Source: an uncultured Collinsella sp.
GTDB lineage: Bacteria > Actinomycetota > Coriobacteriia > Coriobacteriales > Coriobacteriaceae
Assembly: GCA_900752215.1 (NCBI GenBank)
Contig: CAADUO010000029.1
Span: 1-47,200, forward strand
Reading direction: 5' to 3'
Length of the DNA stretch: 47,200 nt
Position numbers and translations under genes: made by a program. A model generated the notes under the pieces. That model was not told where the DNA came from. It saw only the letters and a program-made list of their open reading frames with translations, and made no database searches. Shown here piece after piece: positions 21,852 through 30,142 of the stretch (the stretch's first letter is position 1; each line of letters begins with the position of its first letter).

Positions 21852-23432
21852 TTAGGCGCCGTACGGATTCCGGTCCCTCTCTATGCGTTGGCGGATGTGG
21901 GCGTACTCGATAATCAACAGTACCAGCAGTAGGGCCATGATGGCTAGGTAGCTCACGACGGCGCCCATCAGGCCGAGCAGATTGATCAGAATCACCGGGA
22001 GCACCACGCTCACGGCAAAGCAGATCAGGTAGATCTTGGTGACGTCTCCAGCGTGGCGCAGCACCGTGATGATGGCGTAGATAAAGTCGATGGCCGCGGT
22101 GACGCCGCCGGCGACGACCATCAGCAGCGCCAGCGTACGGTAGCGTTCAAAGCTGAGACCGTACATAAAGCTCATGAGGGGAATACCGGGACCTGCCATA
22201 AATGCGGCGCACACGCCGGTGATGACCACGATCAGCGCCATAACGGCAACAATAATCAGGTCAAAGCGATGACGCTTACGAGGATTAGCCCAAATGCTCG
22301 ACAAGCGCAGGAGCTGCGGTTTATAGACAAATCCAATGCTCAACAGAATAGCCTGAGCTGGAAAAAACAGGGCATTAAAGTACAGCTGGTATTTGTAGGC
22401 CAGTGTTCCTTCCATCACAAACTTGGGCATGCTTTCGATAAGGTTGAACAGGAATAGCGCGCCAAAGAGTGGGGCGCACTGGACAAACAGGTGGCCGACC
22501 TCGCGCAGGTTTACGCGGCGCGATTTTTCGGTCTCGAGCAGGGCGAGCGGCGCGGTGACCAGCACGAGCGAGGCGATTGCGGCGATGCCCATGGCCATGG
22601 CCGCGATGGGCATGCTGCGCGTGAAGAACAGCGCCACGCTGAAGACCGCGATGACGCCGACGGAGCGTAGCGTTTGACTCATTCCAGCCAAGTAGAGCTT
22701 GTCGGCCTGCTGCAGGCGGCCTTCGTACACGTCGGCGACGCCGTCGATGACCTTATACAGGTAGACGCCCAGGCCGATCGTCGCCATCTGCGCGTCATAG
22801 CCGCGGGCGCTGCTATACATGAGGCCGCAGCCTAGGGCGAGCGCTCCGCAGATCCAACGATTGAGCTGGTAGGAGGCGAAGGACGTCTTTTCGTCGATGT
22901 CCGAGACCTGGAAATTGCGCACGCCGTAGTTGCATGCGATCATGATGAGCGTGCCGGTGACAAAGGCGATGGAGAACTTGCCGGCTTCTTCGGCGCCCAC
23001 GAGCTGTGTGGACACGATGGTGAGCAGCGGAAACGCCAAGCCCCACACGGCGGTGCCGAGAGCGTTCCAAAGGTAATCGCGGCGGGTGGCGTGCTCCTCG
23101 TATTCCGCTTCCTGCATGGAGAAGCCGCCGCCGTAGACGGCACCGAGCAGACGGTTCCACCAAGCGTTGACCATGCGGCGGACGGGGCCGGGCTTGCGAT
23201 CGCGTTCGCGCCGGCGACGTGTGGCTTGGCTGCTATCGGGCCCGCCGGCGTTGCGCTGACTCAGCTCTTGGATGCGTGCGAGTTCCTCGGCAGTGTGCGA
23301 GGCAGGGAAGAGGCCGTTCTCGATGCGGCCGCCCTGGGCCTTCGCGGCGCCGTCTCTCGATGCAGCGGGGTTGGAGACGCCGTTGCGGCGGGCGATGGCG
23401 CGGCGAATGCTATCGAGGGGCGTGATGCTCAA
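21852..23432 (-). CDS. Flippase-like polytopic membrane protein (polysaccharide transporter/MATE-type)
   Basis: A 526-residue protein. Residues 1-100 are hydrophilic, Arg-rich and Ser-rich (cytoplasmic), and residues about 115-510 form 12-14 membrane helices. The order of helices and the length match the oligosaccharide flippase/MOP superfamily; the assignment rests on architecture, not on a diagnostic motif. The start is TTG at 23432, with AAAGGA upstream, and no nearby ATG is in frame. No glycosyltransferases are adjacent, so it is not in a capsule cluster. Confidence 0.65.
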   Translation of the reverse strand: MSITPLDSIRRAIARRNGVSNPAASRDGAAKAQGGRIENGLFPASHTAEELARIQELSQRNAGGPDSSQATRRRRERDRKPGPVRRMVNAWWNRLLGAVYGGGFSMQEAEYEEHATRRDYLWNALGTAVWGLAFPLLTIVSTQLVGAEEAGKFSIAFVTGTLIMIACNYGVRNFQVSDIDEKTSFASYQLNRWICGALALGCGLMYSSARGYDAQMATIGLGVYLYKVIDGVADVYEGRLQQADKLYLAGMSQTLRSVGVIAVFSVALFFTRSMPIAAMAMGIAAIASLVLVTAPLALLETEKSRRVNLREVGHLFVQCAPLFGALFLFNLIESMPKFVMEGTLAYKYQLYFNALFFPAQAILLSIGFVYKPQLLRLSSIWANPRKRHRFDLIIVAVMALIVVITGVCAAFMAGPGIPLMSFMYGLSFERYRTLALLMVVAGGVTAAIDFIYAIITVLRHAGDVTKIYLICFAVSVVLPVILINLLGLMGAVVSYLAIMALLLVLLIIEYAHIRQRIERDRNPYGA

Positions 23433-23612
23433 AGGGGAGTCCTTTCTATTGCTGCGCTTTAGTATAGACGCGACGGTGTTCGTTCGTGTTTTTGAACGGA
23501 TTGTTCAATAATTTCGGCGGGCGGCTGTAATTTGTCGGTAAACGTGCGGTATCCTGTTGAAGTTTTGTGACACCCCCGATGCCGCCCACGCGGTACCAAG
23601 GAGCTTCTACCT

Positions 23613-25184
23613 ATGGACGTCGCCGCATTCTTACTGGCTCTTGTGCCGATTATTTGGCTGGTCGTGATGCTGCTGTGCTTTAAATGGCCAGCTTGGAAGG
23701 CCGCTATCGGATCGTTTGTCCTTTCGTGCTTGCTTGCCTTCGCATGGTGGCACCTGCCGGCAGCGCAGATCGCGACCGCCTCGCTCGAAGGTTTTTTGAT
23801 GGCTCTGTGGCCCATCGTCCTGGTGATCATCGCCGCGGTGTTCACGTATAACCTGTGCGTTCGTACGGGCGCCATGGACGTGATCGGCAGCATGATCACC
23901 TCCATCAGCAGCGACCGCCGTCTGCTGGCGCTGCTCGTGGCTTGGTGCTTCGGTGGCTTTATGGAGGGCATGGCCGGCTTCGGTACCGCTGTCGCCATTC
24001 CCGCCGGCATGCTCGCGGGCCTGGGCTTTGAGGCCGTGCCTGCCGTGCTCATCTGCCTGCTGGCCAACGGCGTGCCCACGCCCTACGGCTCCATCGGCAT
24101 CCCCACGGTGTCCGTTGCCGACCTGGTGGGTTTGGATTCCCTTCACCTAGCGACCGTTCAGCTGGTGCAGCTCGCACCGTTCTTTGTGGTGATGCCGCTA
24201 TTTATTGTGCTGGTTGCGGGCCGTGTTGCCGATGACCAGGGCAATGCCGCGAGTGTGGGCGAGCGTCTGCACGGTGTCGCCGGCGTGGCGTTGCTCTCCG
24301 GCGTGTCGTTTGTCGGCGCGGCTCTGGTCGTTGCCATGTTTGTGGGCCCCGAGCTGGCCGTGGTCGTAGGATCCATCGTTTCGCTCGCGCTGACAGCTGC
24401 ACTTGCCATGCGTGCCGAGAAGTCGGGGCATCTGGACGCACGCTTTCACATGAATATCGAGGCGGGGGAGAAGCTCACCGTTAAGTCGGCGCTTTCGGCC
24501 TGGTCGTGCTTCATCCTGATCTTTGTGTTGCTGCTGGGCACGTCTAATCTGGTGCCCGCTGTACATGCTGCGCTCGCGCCGTTTGCGAGCCATGTGCAGG
24601 TGTATTGCGGTGAGAATCCCGGTATGCTTACGTTTTCGTGGATCAACACGCCAGGCGTCTGGATTTTCCTGGCGGCGTTTGTCGGCGGTGCCATTCAGGG
24701 CGCTTCGCCGCGCATGATGGGCGAGGTGCTGGCCGCGACTGTGAAGCAGATGATGCCGACGGTTATCACGATGCTTTCGGTGCTGGGCTGCGCCAAGGTG
24801 ATGGGCTATGCGGGCATGATCTCTTCGATCAGCGCGTTCTGCATCGCCGTCGCCGGTGGGCTGTACCCGATTCTGGCTCCGTGGATCGGCGCAGTCGGTG
24901 CGTTTGTGACCGGCTCGGGCACGTCCTCGGGCATGCTGTTTGGCCCCATTCAGAGCCAGGCTGCCACTGCGCTGGGTGTGAGCGACTACTGGATGGTCGC
25001 GTTGAACGCCCTGGGCGTCGCCGCCGGTAAGATGATCTCGCCGCAGACCCTCGCCATTGGTCTTGCCGCCGTGCTCGTGCGCGGTAAGGATGCCGAACTC
25101 TTGGGCGCCGTCCTGCCCTACGCCGCCGGCATGCTGGTCCTGATGAGCGCCATAGCCATGCTCGGCCAAGGCCTGCCGCTGTAG
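23613..25184 (+). CDS. L-lactate permease family transporter
   Basis: A 523-residue membrane protein of the LctP/GlcA family with about 13 helices. Diagnostic stretches are FMEGMAGFGTAVAIPAGML, ANGVPTPYGSIGIPT and the C-terminal GSGTSSGMLFGP. It imports lactate or glycolate with protons. PEP carboxykinase lies directly downstream on the same strand, which suits growth on lactate with C3-C4 interconversion, but repeats and probable terminators separate the two. AAGGAG precedes the ATG. Confidence 0.9.
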   Translation: MDVAAFLLALVPIIWLVVMLLCFKWPAWKAAIGSFVLSCLLAFAWWHLPAAQIATASLEGFLMALWPIVLVIIAAVFTYNLCVRTGAMDVIGSMITSISSDRRLLALLVAWCFGGFMEGMAGFGTAVAIPAGMLAGLGFEAVPAVLICLLANGVPTPYGSIGIPTVSVADLVGLDSLHLATVQLVQLAPFFVVMPLFIVLVAGRVADDQGNAASVGERLHGVAGVALLSGVSFVGAALVVAMFVGPELAVVVGSIVSLALTAALAMRAEKSGHLDARFHMNIEAGEKLTVKSALSAWSCFILIFVLLLGTSNLVPAVHAALAPFASHVQVYCGENPGMLTFSWINTPGVWIFLAAFVGGAIQGASPRMMGEVLAATVKQMMPTVITMLSVLGCAKVMGYAGMISSISAFCIAVAGGLYPILAPWIGAVGAFVTGSGTSSGMLFGPIQSQAATALGVSDYWMVALNALGVAAGKMISPQTLAIGLAAVLVRGKDAELLGAVLPYAAGMLVLMSAIAMLGQGLPL

Positions 25185-25185
25185 T

Positions 25186-25241
25186 CGGCACTTAGGGACG
25201 TTCCTTATGTGCCGGCACTTTGGGAACGTCCCTAAGTGCCG
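25186..25241. repeat. Repeat family B, paired copy
   Basis: A perfect 19-bp inverted repeat, CGGCACTTAGGGACGTTCC (25186-25204) with its complement (25223-25241), encloses a further TGCCGGCA palindrome. It starts 2 bases past the permease stop. A single-arm copy lies at 38015-38046. Confidence 0.85.
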
Positions 25242-25247
25242 GCATCT

Positions 25248-25323
25248 GGGGACACTCCTTGAATGTTGTCTGTTCAAGAGTGTCCCCAATGACTAGTCGT
25301 TTAAAAGCGTCCCCAATGACTAG
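25248..25323. repeat. Repeat family B hairpin and direct repeats
   Basis: GGGGACACTCCTTGAA pairs with TTCAAGAGTGTCCCC (25248-25287). It is followed by two direct copies of GTCCCCAATGACTAG (25282-25296 and 25309-25323), separated by TCGTTTAAAAGC. The unit GACTAGTCGTTTAA...CGTCCCCAATGACTA recurs at 44924-44955 with about two mismatches. Confidence 0.8.
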
Positions 25324-25372
25324 GCCGCTTGCCTGCGATTTTTGACCGTTGGGCGGGCTTGCCGCCCTTGCC

Positions 25373-25388
25373 GCAAAAACGTTTTTGC
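25373..25388. promoter_or_regulatory. Perfect palindrome upstream of pckA
   Basis: GCAAAAACGTTTTTGC lies 75 bases before the pckA start. The central CG with AT-rich arms is the form of LacI/GalR-family operators, including catabolite-control sites. TACAAC at 25397 could be the -10. Regulator unknown. Confidence 0.45.
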
Positions 25389-25462
25389 ATATCGGGTACA
25401 ACGGGCTTTACGTGAGTAAAGTGCGCGCCGCGTCCATGTGTCGCGTTTTTAAAGGAGGCCCC

Positions 25463-27133
25463 ATGCCTGGTGTTACCCCTGCAGAAGTTTTGTCCAACTT
25501 CGGTATTACGCTCGTTGAAGATCCCGCCGAGAATCAGCCCCGTCTGCTGGTCGATCTACCCGCCGCGGAGCTCGTCGAACACGCTATCCGCCGCGAAGAA
25601 GGCCGCATGGCATCCAATGGCGCGCTGGTGATCGAGACAGGGGAGCGCACTGGCCGTTCGCCCAACGACCGCTTTATCGTCGACACGCCCGACGTGCACG
25701 ACAAAATCGCCTGGGGCGCGGTCAACCGCCCGCTGTCCGTCGAGAGCTATGAGGCCATCAAGGCCGGCATCGTCGACTATCTCAACGAGCGCGACGTGTT
25801 CGTCACCCGCGGCATGGCGGGCGCCGACCGCAACCACACGCGTCGCCTGCTCGTTGCCTGCGAGCGTGCCAGCCAGGCACTCTTTATTAAGCAGATGCTC
25901 GCCCGCCCGCTTGCCCGCGAAATCGCGCGCACCGGCGAACCCGACTTCTGCGTGCTCGCAGCGCCCGGTTACCAGTGCGACCCCGCCATCAAGGGCCTCA
26001 ACTCCAGCGCCGCCGTGGTCATCAACTTCCAGGAGCGCGTGATTCTGGTCGCTGGTACCGGCTACTCCGGCGAGATCAAAAAGTCCATCTTCAGCGTCAT
26101 GAATTACCTGCTGCCCGTCGAGGACGACGTGCTGCCCATGCACTGCTCGGCCAGCATGGACCCCGTCACGCACGAGACCGCCGTGTTCTTTGGCCTGTCC
26201 GGTACCGGCAAGACTACGCTTTCGGCCAACCCCACGCGCCTACTGATCGGCGACGACGAGCACGGTTGGTCCGACATGGGCATCTTCAACATCGAGGGCG
26301 GCTGCTACGCCAAATGCGAGGGTCTGGACGCCTGCCACGAGCCCGAGATTTTCAACGCTGTCCGCTTTGGCGCGATCTGCGAAAACGTGGTGCTCGACGA
26401 GAACCGCAAGCCCAACTACGACGACATCTCGATCACGCACAACACGCGCGTGGCCTATCCCGTGGAGCACATTCCTAACGCGTGGACTAAGGGCATGGGC
26501 ACCACTCCGAGTGTCGTGCTGTTCCTGACTTGCGACGCTTTTGGCGTGCTGCCGCCCATCTCGCGTCTGACGGCCGATGCCGCCATGTACCACTTTGTGA
26601 CGGGCTTTACGGCTAAGATTCCCGGCACCGAGGTCGGCGTCACCGAGCCCACGCCCACGTTCTCTTCGCTGTTCGGCGAGCCGTTTATGCCGCTCGACCC
26701 CATGGTTTACGCCAAGATGCTCGGCGAGCGTATTGGCGACGGCCGCACACGCGTGTACCTGGTCAACACCGGCTGGATCGGCGGCGGCTACGGCGTAGGC
26801 CATCGCATCGAGCTGGCCTACACGCGCTCGCTGGTCGCGCGCGCCCTCGACGGCACCATCGAGGACAGCGAGTTCGTGCACGACGACATCTTTAACGTCG
26901 ACATTCCCACGACGTGCCACGGTGTGCCCGATGGCATCCTGGTGCCGCGCCAGTACTGGCAGAGCACCGCGCGCTACGACGAGGCCGCGCACAACCTGGC
27001 GGTGATGTTCGAGGAGAACTTCGAGAAGAAGTACTCGCACCTGCCCGAGTCCGTCAAGGCCGCCGGCCCGCACGTCCAGGTGTCCGCCGAGGCCCGTCAT
27101 CGCGGCCGCGGGCTGCTGGGACTTCGCCACTAG
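25463..27133 (+). CDS. pckA: Phosphoenolpyruvate carboxykinase (ATP)
   Basis: A 556-residue enzyme interconverting oxaloacetate and PEP with ATP/ADP. It has GLSGTGKTTLS as the P-loop (about residues 242-252), GDDEHGWSDMGIFNIEGGCYAK, which carries the metal-binding Asp, and NTGWIGGGYGVGHRI, all characteristic of the ATP-type. In anaerobes it often runs towards CO2 fixation and ATP formation in the succinate branch. I chose the ATG at 25463 because AAAGGAGG lies 4 bases upstream; the frame extends to 25349 without a comparable site. REP family A copy 3 follows 20 bases after the stop. Confidence 0.95.
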   Translation: MPGVTPAEVLSNFGITLVEDPAENQPRLLVDLPAAELVEHAIRREEGRMASNGALVIETGERTGRSPNDRFIVDTPDVHDKIAWGAVNRPLSVESYEAIKAGIVDYLNERDVFVTRGMAGADRNHTRRLLVACERASQALFIKQMLARPLAREIARTGEPDFCVLAAPGYQCDPAIKGLNSSAAVVINFQERVILVAGTGYSGEIKKSIFSVMNYLLPVEDDVLPMHCSASMDPVTHETAVFFGLSGTGKTTLSANPTRLLIGDDEHGWSDMGIFNIEGGCYAKCEGLDACHEPEIFNAVRFGAICENVVLDENRKPNYDDISITHNTRVAYPVEHIPNAWTKGMGTTPSVVLFLTCDAFGVLPPISRLTADAAMYHFVTGFTAKIPGTEVGVTEPTPTFSSLFGEPFMPLDPMVYAKMLGERIGDGRTRVYLVNTGWIGGGYGVGHRIELAYTRSLVARALDGTIEDSEFVHDDIFNVDIPTTCHGVPDGILVPRQYWQSTARYDEAAHNLAVMFEENFEKKYSHLPESVKAAGPHVQVSAEARHRGRGLLGLRH

Positions 27134-27152
27134 CTTCGCCGTGAGTCCATAT

Positions 27153-27189
27153 CCACCACAAAGGGGACAGGCACCTTTGTGGTGGTTTT
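27153..27189 (+). repeat. REP-like palindrome family A, copy 3 (F orientation)
   Basis: Perfect 12-bp arms CCACCACAAAGG/CCTTTGTGGTGG flank a GGACAGGCA spacer and are followed by TTTT. It lies between pckA and the B3/B4 gene, and its right edge merges with the next promoter. Confidence 0.9.
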
Positions 27190-27216
27190 GCTCGCGTGGA
27201 TGACTCGGGTTACAAT
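27188..27216 (+). promoter_or_regulatory. Candidate promoter of the B3/B4 gene
   Basis: TTGCTC (27188-27193) and TACAAT (27211-27216) are 17 bases apart. The -35 overlaps the last bases of the preceding repeat, so the repeat appears to supply part of the promoter. Confidence 0.4.
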
Positions 27217-27222
27217 ACGCCT

Positions 27223-27360
27223 GACATATCGTCCCCTTCTCCGGATGGGGACAGCGCAAGCGTTCTTGTGACGGCACCGTAGGACTTTGAAGGTGGCCGT
27301 TGTAAGGGCGCTTTTTGTTTAGGCGCCCTCACTCGGGCGCGCACAATGAAGGGAGAGCGT
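27223..27360 (+). other. Structured 5' leader, type unknown
   Basis: About 138 bases from the predicted start to the ATG contain two hairpins: GTCCCC/GGGGAC (27231-27252) and GGGCGC/GCGCCC around a T-rich loop (27306-27327). I compared it mentally with T-box, pfl/ZTP and c-di-GMP patterns and found no match. Confidence 0.3.
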
Positions 27361-28080
27361 ATGAAGAGCTTTATTGCCGAGGATTCATTCTGGGAGCTGT
27401 TTCCGCAGGCAGCGGTCGGTGTTGTGGTCGTGGAGGGCATGAAGCCCACGGCTCAGATTCCTCAAGAGGACGTGGATGCGATTGCGGCGTTGCTCGACCG
27501 CGCCAATATCGATGCGGAGCGTCATCTGACCAGCGACACTATCAGCGAGAACGCACCGGTCAAGGCATGGCGCGAGGCCTATCGTCTGTTCAAGACCAAA
27601 AAGGGCGTGCGTTGCTCAATCGAGAACCTGCTCAAACGCGTGCTCAAAGGCAAGCCGGTGGGCCACATTACGCCCGCGGTGGACATCTACAACACGGTGT
27701 CGTTGACCTACGCGCTGCCCGTCGGAGGCGAGGACCTACATGCTATCGAGGGCGATTTGCGCCTGGTGGTCACTGATGGCGGGGATGCGTTCCTGCCGCT
27801 TGGCGAGGAAGTGGATGACCCGACGTTGCCCGGCGAGCTTGCCTACATCGATGATGCGGGCGCCGTATGCCGATGCTGGAACTGGCGCGACGGCGTTCGC
27901 ACGGCGCTGTCCGACGATTCGGCCGATGCGTTCCTGGCGATTGAGTGCGTAGAGCCCGAGCGAATGGGGGACTGTCGGGCCGCCATCGACCGTCTTGCCG
28001 ATCTGCTCGAGCGGTATCTGGGGGCGACGGTTGTCGTTAAGACGCTTGTGACCCGCGACAACCCGCGCGTGGAACTGTAG
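27361..28080 (+). CDS. B3/B4 tRNA-binding domain protein
   Basis: A 239-residue protein whose core (about residues 60-205) matches the B3/B4 domain found in phenylalanyl-tRNA synthetase beta chains and in free-standing proteins. Landmarks are KAWREAYRLFKTKKGVRCSIENLLKRV, HITPAVDIYNTVSLTYALPVGGED, and the late WNWRDGVRTAL. Within the synthetase the domain edits misacylated tRNA; free-standing forms are proposed trans-editing or amino-acid-binding factors, not proven. GGGAG precedes the ATG at 27361. The gene stands alone between two REP copies in opposite orientations. Confidence 0.82.
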   Translation: MKSFIAEDSFWELFPQAAVGVVVVEGMKPTAQIPQEDVDAIAALLDRANIDAERHLTSDTISENAPVKAWREAYRLFKTKKGVRCSIENLLKRVLKGKPVGHITPAVDIYNTVSLTYALPVGGEDLHAIEGDLRLVVTDGGDAFLPLGEEVDDPTLPGELAYIDDAGAVCRCWNWRDGVRTALSDDSADAFLAIECVEPERMGDCRAAIDRLADLLERYLGATVVVKTLVTRDNPRVEL

Positions 28081-28088
28081 CTCGGCCC

Positions 28089-28129
28089 AAACCACCACAA
28101 AGGTCCCTGTCCCCTTTGTGGTGGTTTTT
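28089..28129 (-). repeat. REP-like palindrome family A, copy 4 (R orientation)
   Basis: AAACCACCACAAAGG and CCTTTGTGGTGGTTTTT flank TCCCTGTCC. With a T5 tail 9 bases past the B3/B4 stop codon, it should work as an intrinsic terminator. Confidence 0.9.
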
Positions 28130-28232
28130 ATGTTGATGGGTTAACAAATAGGGCGTGCAGGGCTGGCGGCCGTTAAGTACGGCTAAGATGTTTACCCGTT
28201 AGCATTATGCAAGCGAAAGGCGGTCGTCTCCC

Positions 28233-28682
28233 ATGCAGCAGAGCGACGAGACACGTTTCGAGGACTTTGTCGGACTGATCAGCGGACTCTACAAGGAGAT
28301 CCAGCGCATTAAGACGTCTGAGGGCGCAAGGCTGGGTCTCAAGGGCTCCGACGTTATGTGCCTGTACTATCTTGAGCGCAGCAAGGACGGCCTGACTGGC
28401 GCCGACCTGGCTCGCATGGCAGGCGTGACCCGCGCCGCCGTCTCGCGTACGCTCGCGCATCTGGAGGAGGGTGGCTACGTCGAGGTCGATGATTCGGGCG
28501 ATGCCGCCGTTAAGTATCGTGCTCCGGTGCGCCTGACCGCTCTGGGCGGCGAGAGCATGAGCGAGGCGGACCGCATCATTCGCGAGGTGCTCGATACCAC
28601 CGGTAAGGCTATGGGTGTGGAGCAGCGCGAGCAGATGTATGCGTCGCTGCGCACGATTCTCAACACCCTGCGCGAGCTCTAG
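28233..28682 (+). CDS. MarR-family transcriptional regulator
   Basis: A 149-residue winged-helix protein. The N-terminal dimerisation helix covers about residues 6-35, the helix-turn-helix LTGADLARMAGVTRAAVSRTLAHLEEGGYV about 65-93, a wing around VDDSGDAAVKYRAPVRLT, and two C-terminal helices. It presumably binds an inverted repeat near its own promoter; the ligand is unknown. The nearest gene, DegV, starts 120 bases downstream on the same strand and is a plausible partner. The Shine-Dalgarno candidate GAAAGG is 13 bases from the ATG, further than usual. Confidence 0.88.
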   Translation: MQQSDETRFEDFVGLISGLYKEIQRIKTSEGARLGLKGSDVMCLYYLERSKDGLTGADLARMAGVTRAAVSRTLAHLEEGGYVEVDDSGDAAVKYRAPVRLTALGGESMSEADRIIREVLDTTGKAMGVEQREQMYASLRTILNTLREL

Positions 28683-28801
28683 GGCCGCCAAGGCTTTTGC
28701 TCCCAATTAACAACTGCATAGTCCTGTTTGAGCGCGTATACCGTGCCGGGGCCTTGCTGTCAAAATTCCCTGCGCGGGACCTGCGCAAGAAAGGATTCGC
28801 T

Positions 28802-29656
28802 ATGTCCGTCCGCATTATTACCGATTCCGCAAGCGATATGTCGCCGGCCGAGCACCCAGCACTGGCCGTTTTGCCGCTGTCCGTCACCTTTGGCACCGAT
28901 GTGTACATGGATGGCATCGACATCGATCACCAGCGCTTTTACGAGATGCTCGTGGAGCGCGATGAGCTGCCCAAGACCGGCCAGGTCAACCCGTACGCGT
29001 TTTCGCAGGCCATCGCCGAGGTTCGTGAAGCCGGCGATGAGGCTGTGATTATTACCGTGGGCGCTAAGCTATCAGGCACCAATCAGAGTGCCCGTACCGC
29101 ACTTGCCGAGGCGCCAGGTGGTGACGTGTTCGTGGTAGACAGCAACAACGTCACCCTGGGCGAGCGCGTCCTGGTCGAGTATGCGCTGCGCTTGGTGGAC
29201 GAGGGCCGCAGTGCATCTCAGATCGCGGCGGCTGTCGAGGCCGTGCGCGACCGTGTGGTGGTTATCGGCCTGCTCGAGACGCTGGAGTACCTGGTGCGCG
29301 GCGGTCGTCTGTCTGCTGCGGCCGGCGCCGTGGGCACGCTGCTCAACGTAAAGCCCGTGGTGGCTGTCGAGGACGGTCTGATCGTGCAGCTGGGCAAGGC
29401 GCGCGGTTCCAAGAACGGCCGCAACCTGCTGAACCAAAAGGTCGAAAAGGCGGGCGGCATCGACTTTTCCATGCCGCTGGCGCTCGGCTATACGGGCCTT
29501 TCGGATGCGGTGCTCAAGAAGTATATCGAGGACAGCGCGGCACTGTGGGCTGGTCACACCGAGGGCGAACTGCCCGTTCACACCATTGGCGCCACCATCG
29601 GCACCCACGTAGGCCCCGGCGCCGTAGCAGTAGCCTTCTTCCAGCCCGCCAACTAA
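28802..29656 (+). CDS. DegV-family fatty-acid-binding protein
   Basis: A 284-residue two-domain protein. The N-terminal segment VRIITDSASDMSP is the family signature, followed by PLSVTFGTDVYMDGIDID, GAKLSGTNQSARTA, and VVIGLLETLEYLVRGGRLSAAAG, which lines the lipid pocket. DegV/FakB proteins present fatty acids to the kinase FakA for phospholipid synthesis; fakA is not in this window. I chose the ATG at 28802 because of GAAAGGA upstream. Confidence 0.92.
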   Translation: MSVRIITDSASDMSPAEHPALAVLPLSVTFGTDVYMDGIDIDHQRFYEMLVERDELPKTGQVNPYAFSQAIAEVREAGDEAVIITVGAKLSGTNQSARTALAEAPGGDVFVVDSNNVTLGERVLVEYALRLVDEGRSASQIAAAVEAVRDRVVVIGLLETLEYLVRGGRLSAAAGAVGTLLNVKPVVAVEDGLIVQLGKARGSKNGRNLLNQKVEKAGGIDFSMPLALGYTGLSDAVLKKYIEDSAALWAGHTEGELPVHTIGATIGTHVGPGAVAVAFFQPAN

Positions 29657-29668
29657 CCGACCTGCCAT

Positions 29669-29708
29669 AAACCACCACAAAGGGGACAGGCACCTTTGTG
29701 GTGGTTTA
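29669..29708 (+). repeat. REP-like palindrome family A, copy 5 (F orientation)
   Basis: Perfect arms of AACCACCACAAAGG type flank GGACAGGCA. It lies 12 bases after the DegV stop and 28 bases before the MGMT start. Confidence 0.9.
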
Positions 29709-29736
29709 TGCTTTTCCGGGTGGAAGGGAGCGAGCA

Positions 29737-30057
29737 ATGGCGTCTGAGGGCTTTTTTGAACGGGTGTACGAGGTGGTCGAGCAGATTCCCGAGGGGATGG
29801 TCGCCACCTACGGTCAGGTGGCGCTGCTCGCCGGTCGTCCGCGGAGTGCGCGGTACGTGGGCTACGCGCTGCACAGCAATCCGCGCCCCGGCGAGATTCC
29901 CTGTCACCGCGTGGTGTTTGCCGACGGCCGTATCTGTGAGGGCTTTGCCTTTGGCGGCCCCGATGCTCAACGTGAGCTTTTGCTAGGGGAGGGTGTGGCG
30001 TTTAAGGACGACATGCACGTCGACTTGGCCGCCTGTCGCTGGCCTGCCGGACTCTAG
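29737..30057 (+). CDS. MGMT-family DNA-binding domain protein
   Basis: A 106-residue protein consisting only of the C-terminal domain of O6-alkylguanine-DNA alkyltransferase. It has MVATYGQVALLAGRPRSARYVGYALHSN (DNA-binding helices with the Arg finger) and IPCHRVV with the alkyl-acceptor Cys. Alkyltransferase-like proteins of the same size usually carry Trp at that place; Cys is retained here, so true transferase activity is possible. I chose the ATG at 29737 because GGGAGCGAG lies upstream; a longer frame reaches into the repeat. It is isolated between REP copies 5 and 6. Confidence 0.85.
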   Translation: MASEGFFERVYEVVEQIPEGMVATYGQVALLAGRPRSARYVGYALHSNPRPGEIPCHRVVFADGRICEGFAFGGPDAQRELLLGEGVAFKDDMHVDLAACRWPAGL

Positions 30058-30073
30058 CGGCTCTGCCGTGGCC

Positions 30074-30114
30074 AAAACCACCACAAAGGTGCCTGTCCCC
30101 TTTGTGGTGGTTTT
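30074..30114 (-). repeat. REP-like palindrome family A, copy 6 (R orientation)
   Basis: AAAACCACCACAAAGG and CCTTTGTGGTGGTTTT flank TGCCTGTCC. It lies 16 bases past the MGMT stop and probably terminates it. Confidence 0.9.
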
Positions 30115-30142
30115 CCGTTGCAGGTTTACCTGAGCTAACTTA

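Noticed and set aside
27223..27360. Riboswitch or T-box in the B3/B4 leader
   Set aside because: Hairpins are present, but no T-box antiterminator consensus or known riboswitch core could be matched; kept only as an unknown leader.
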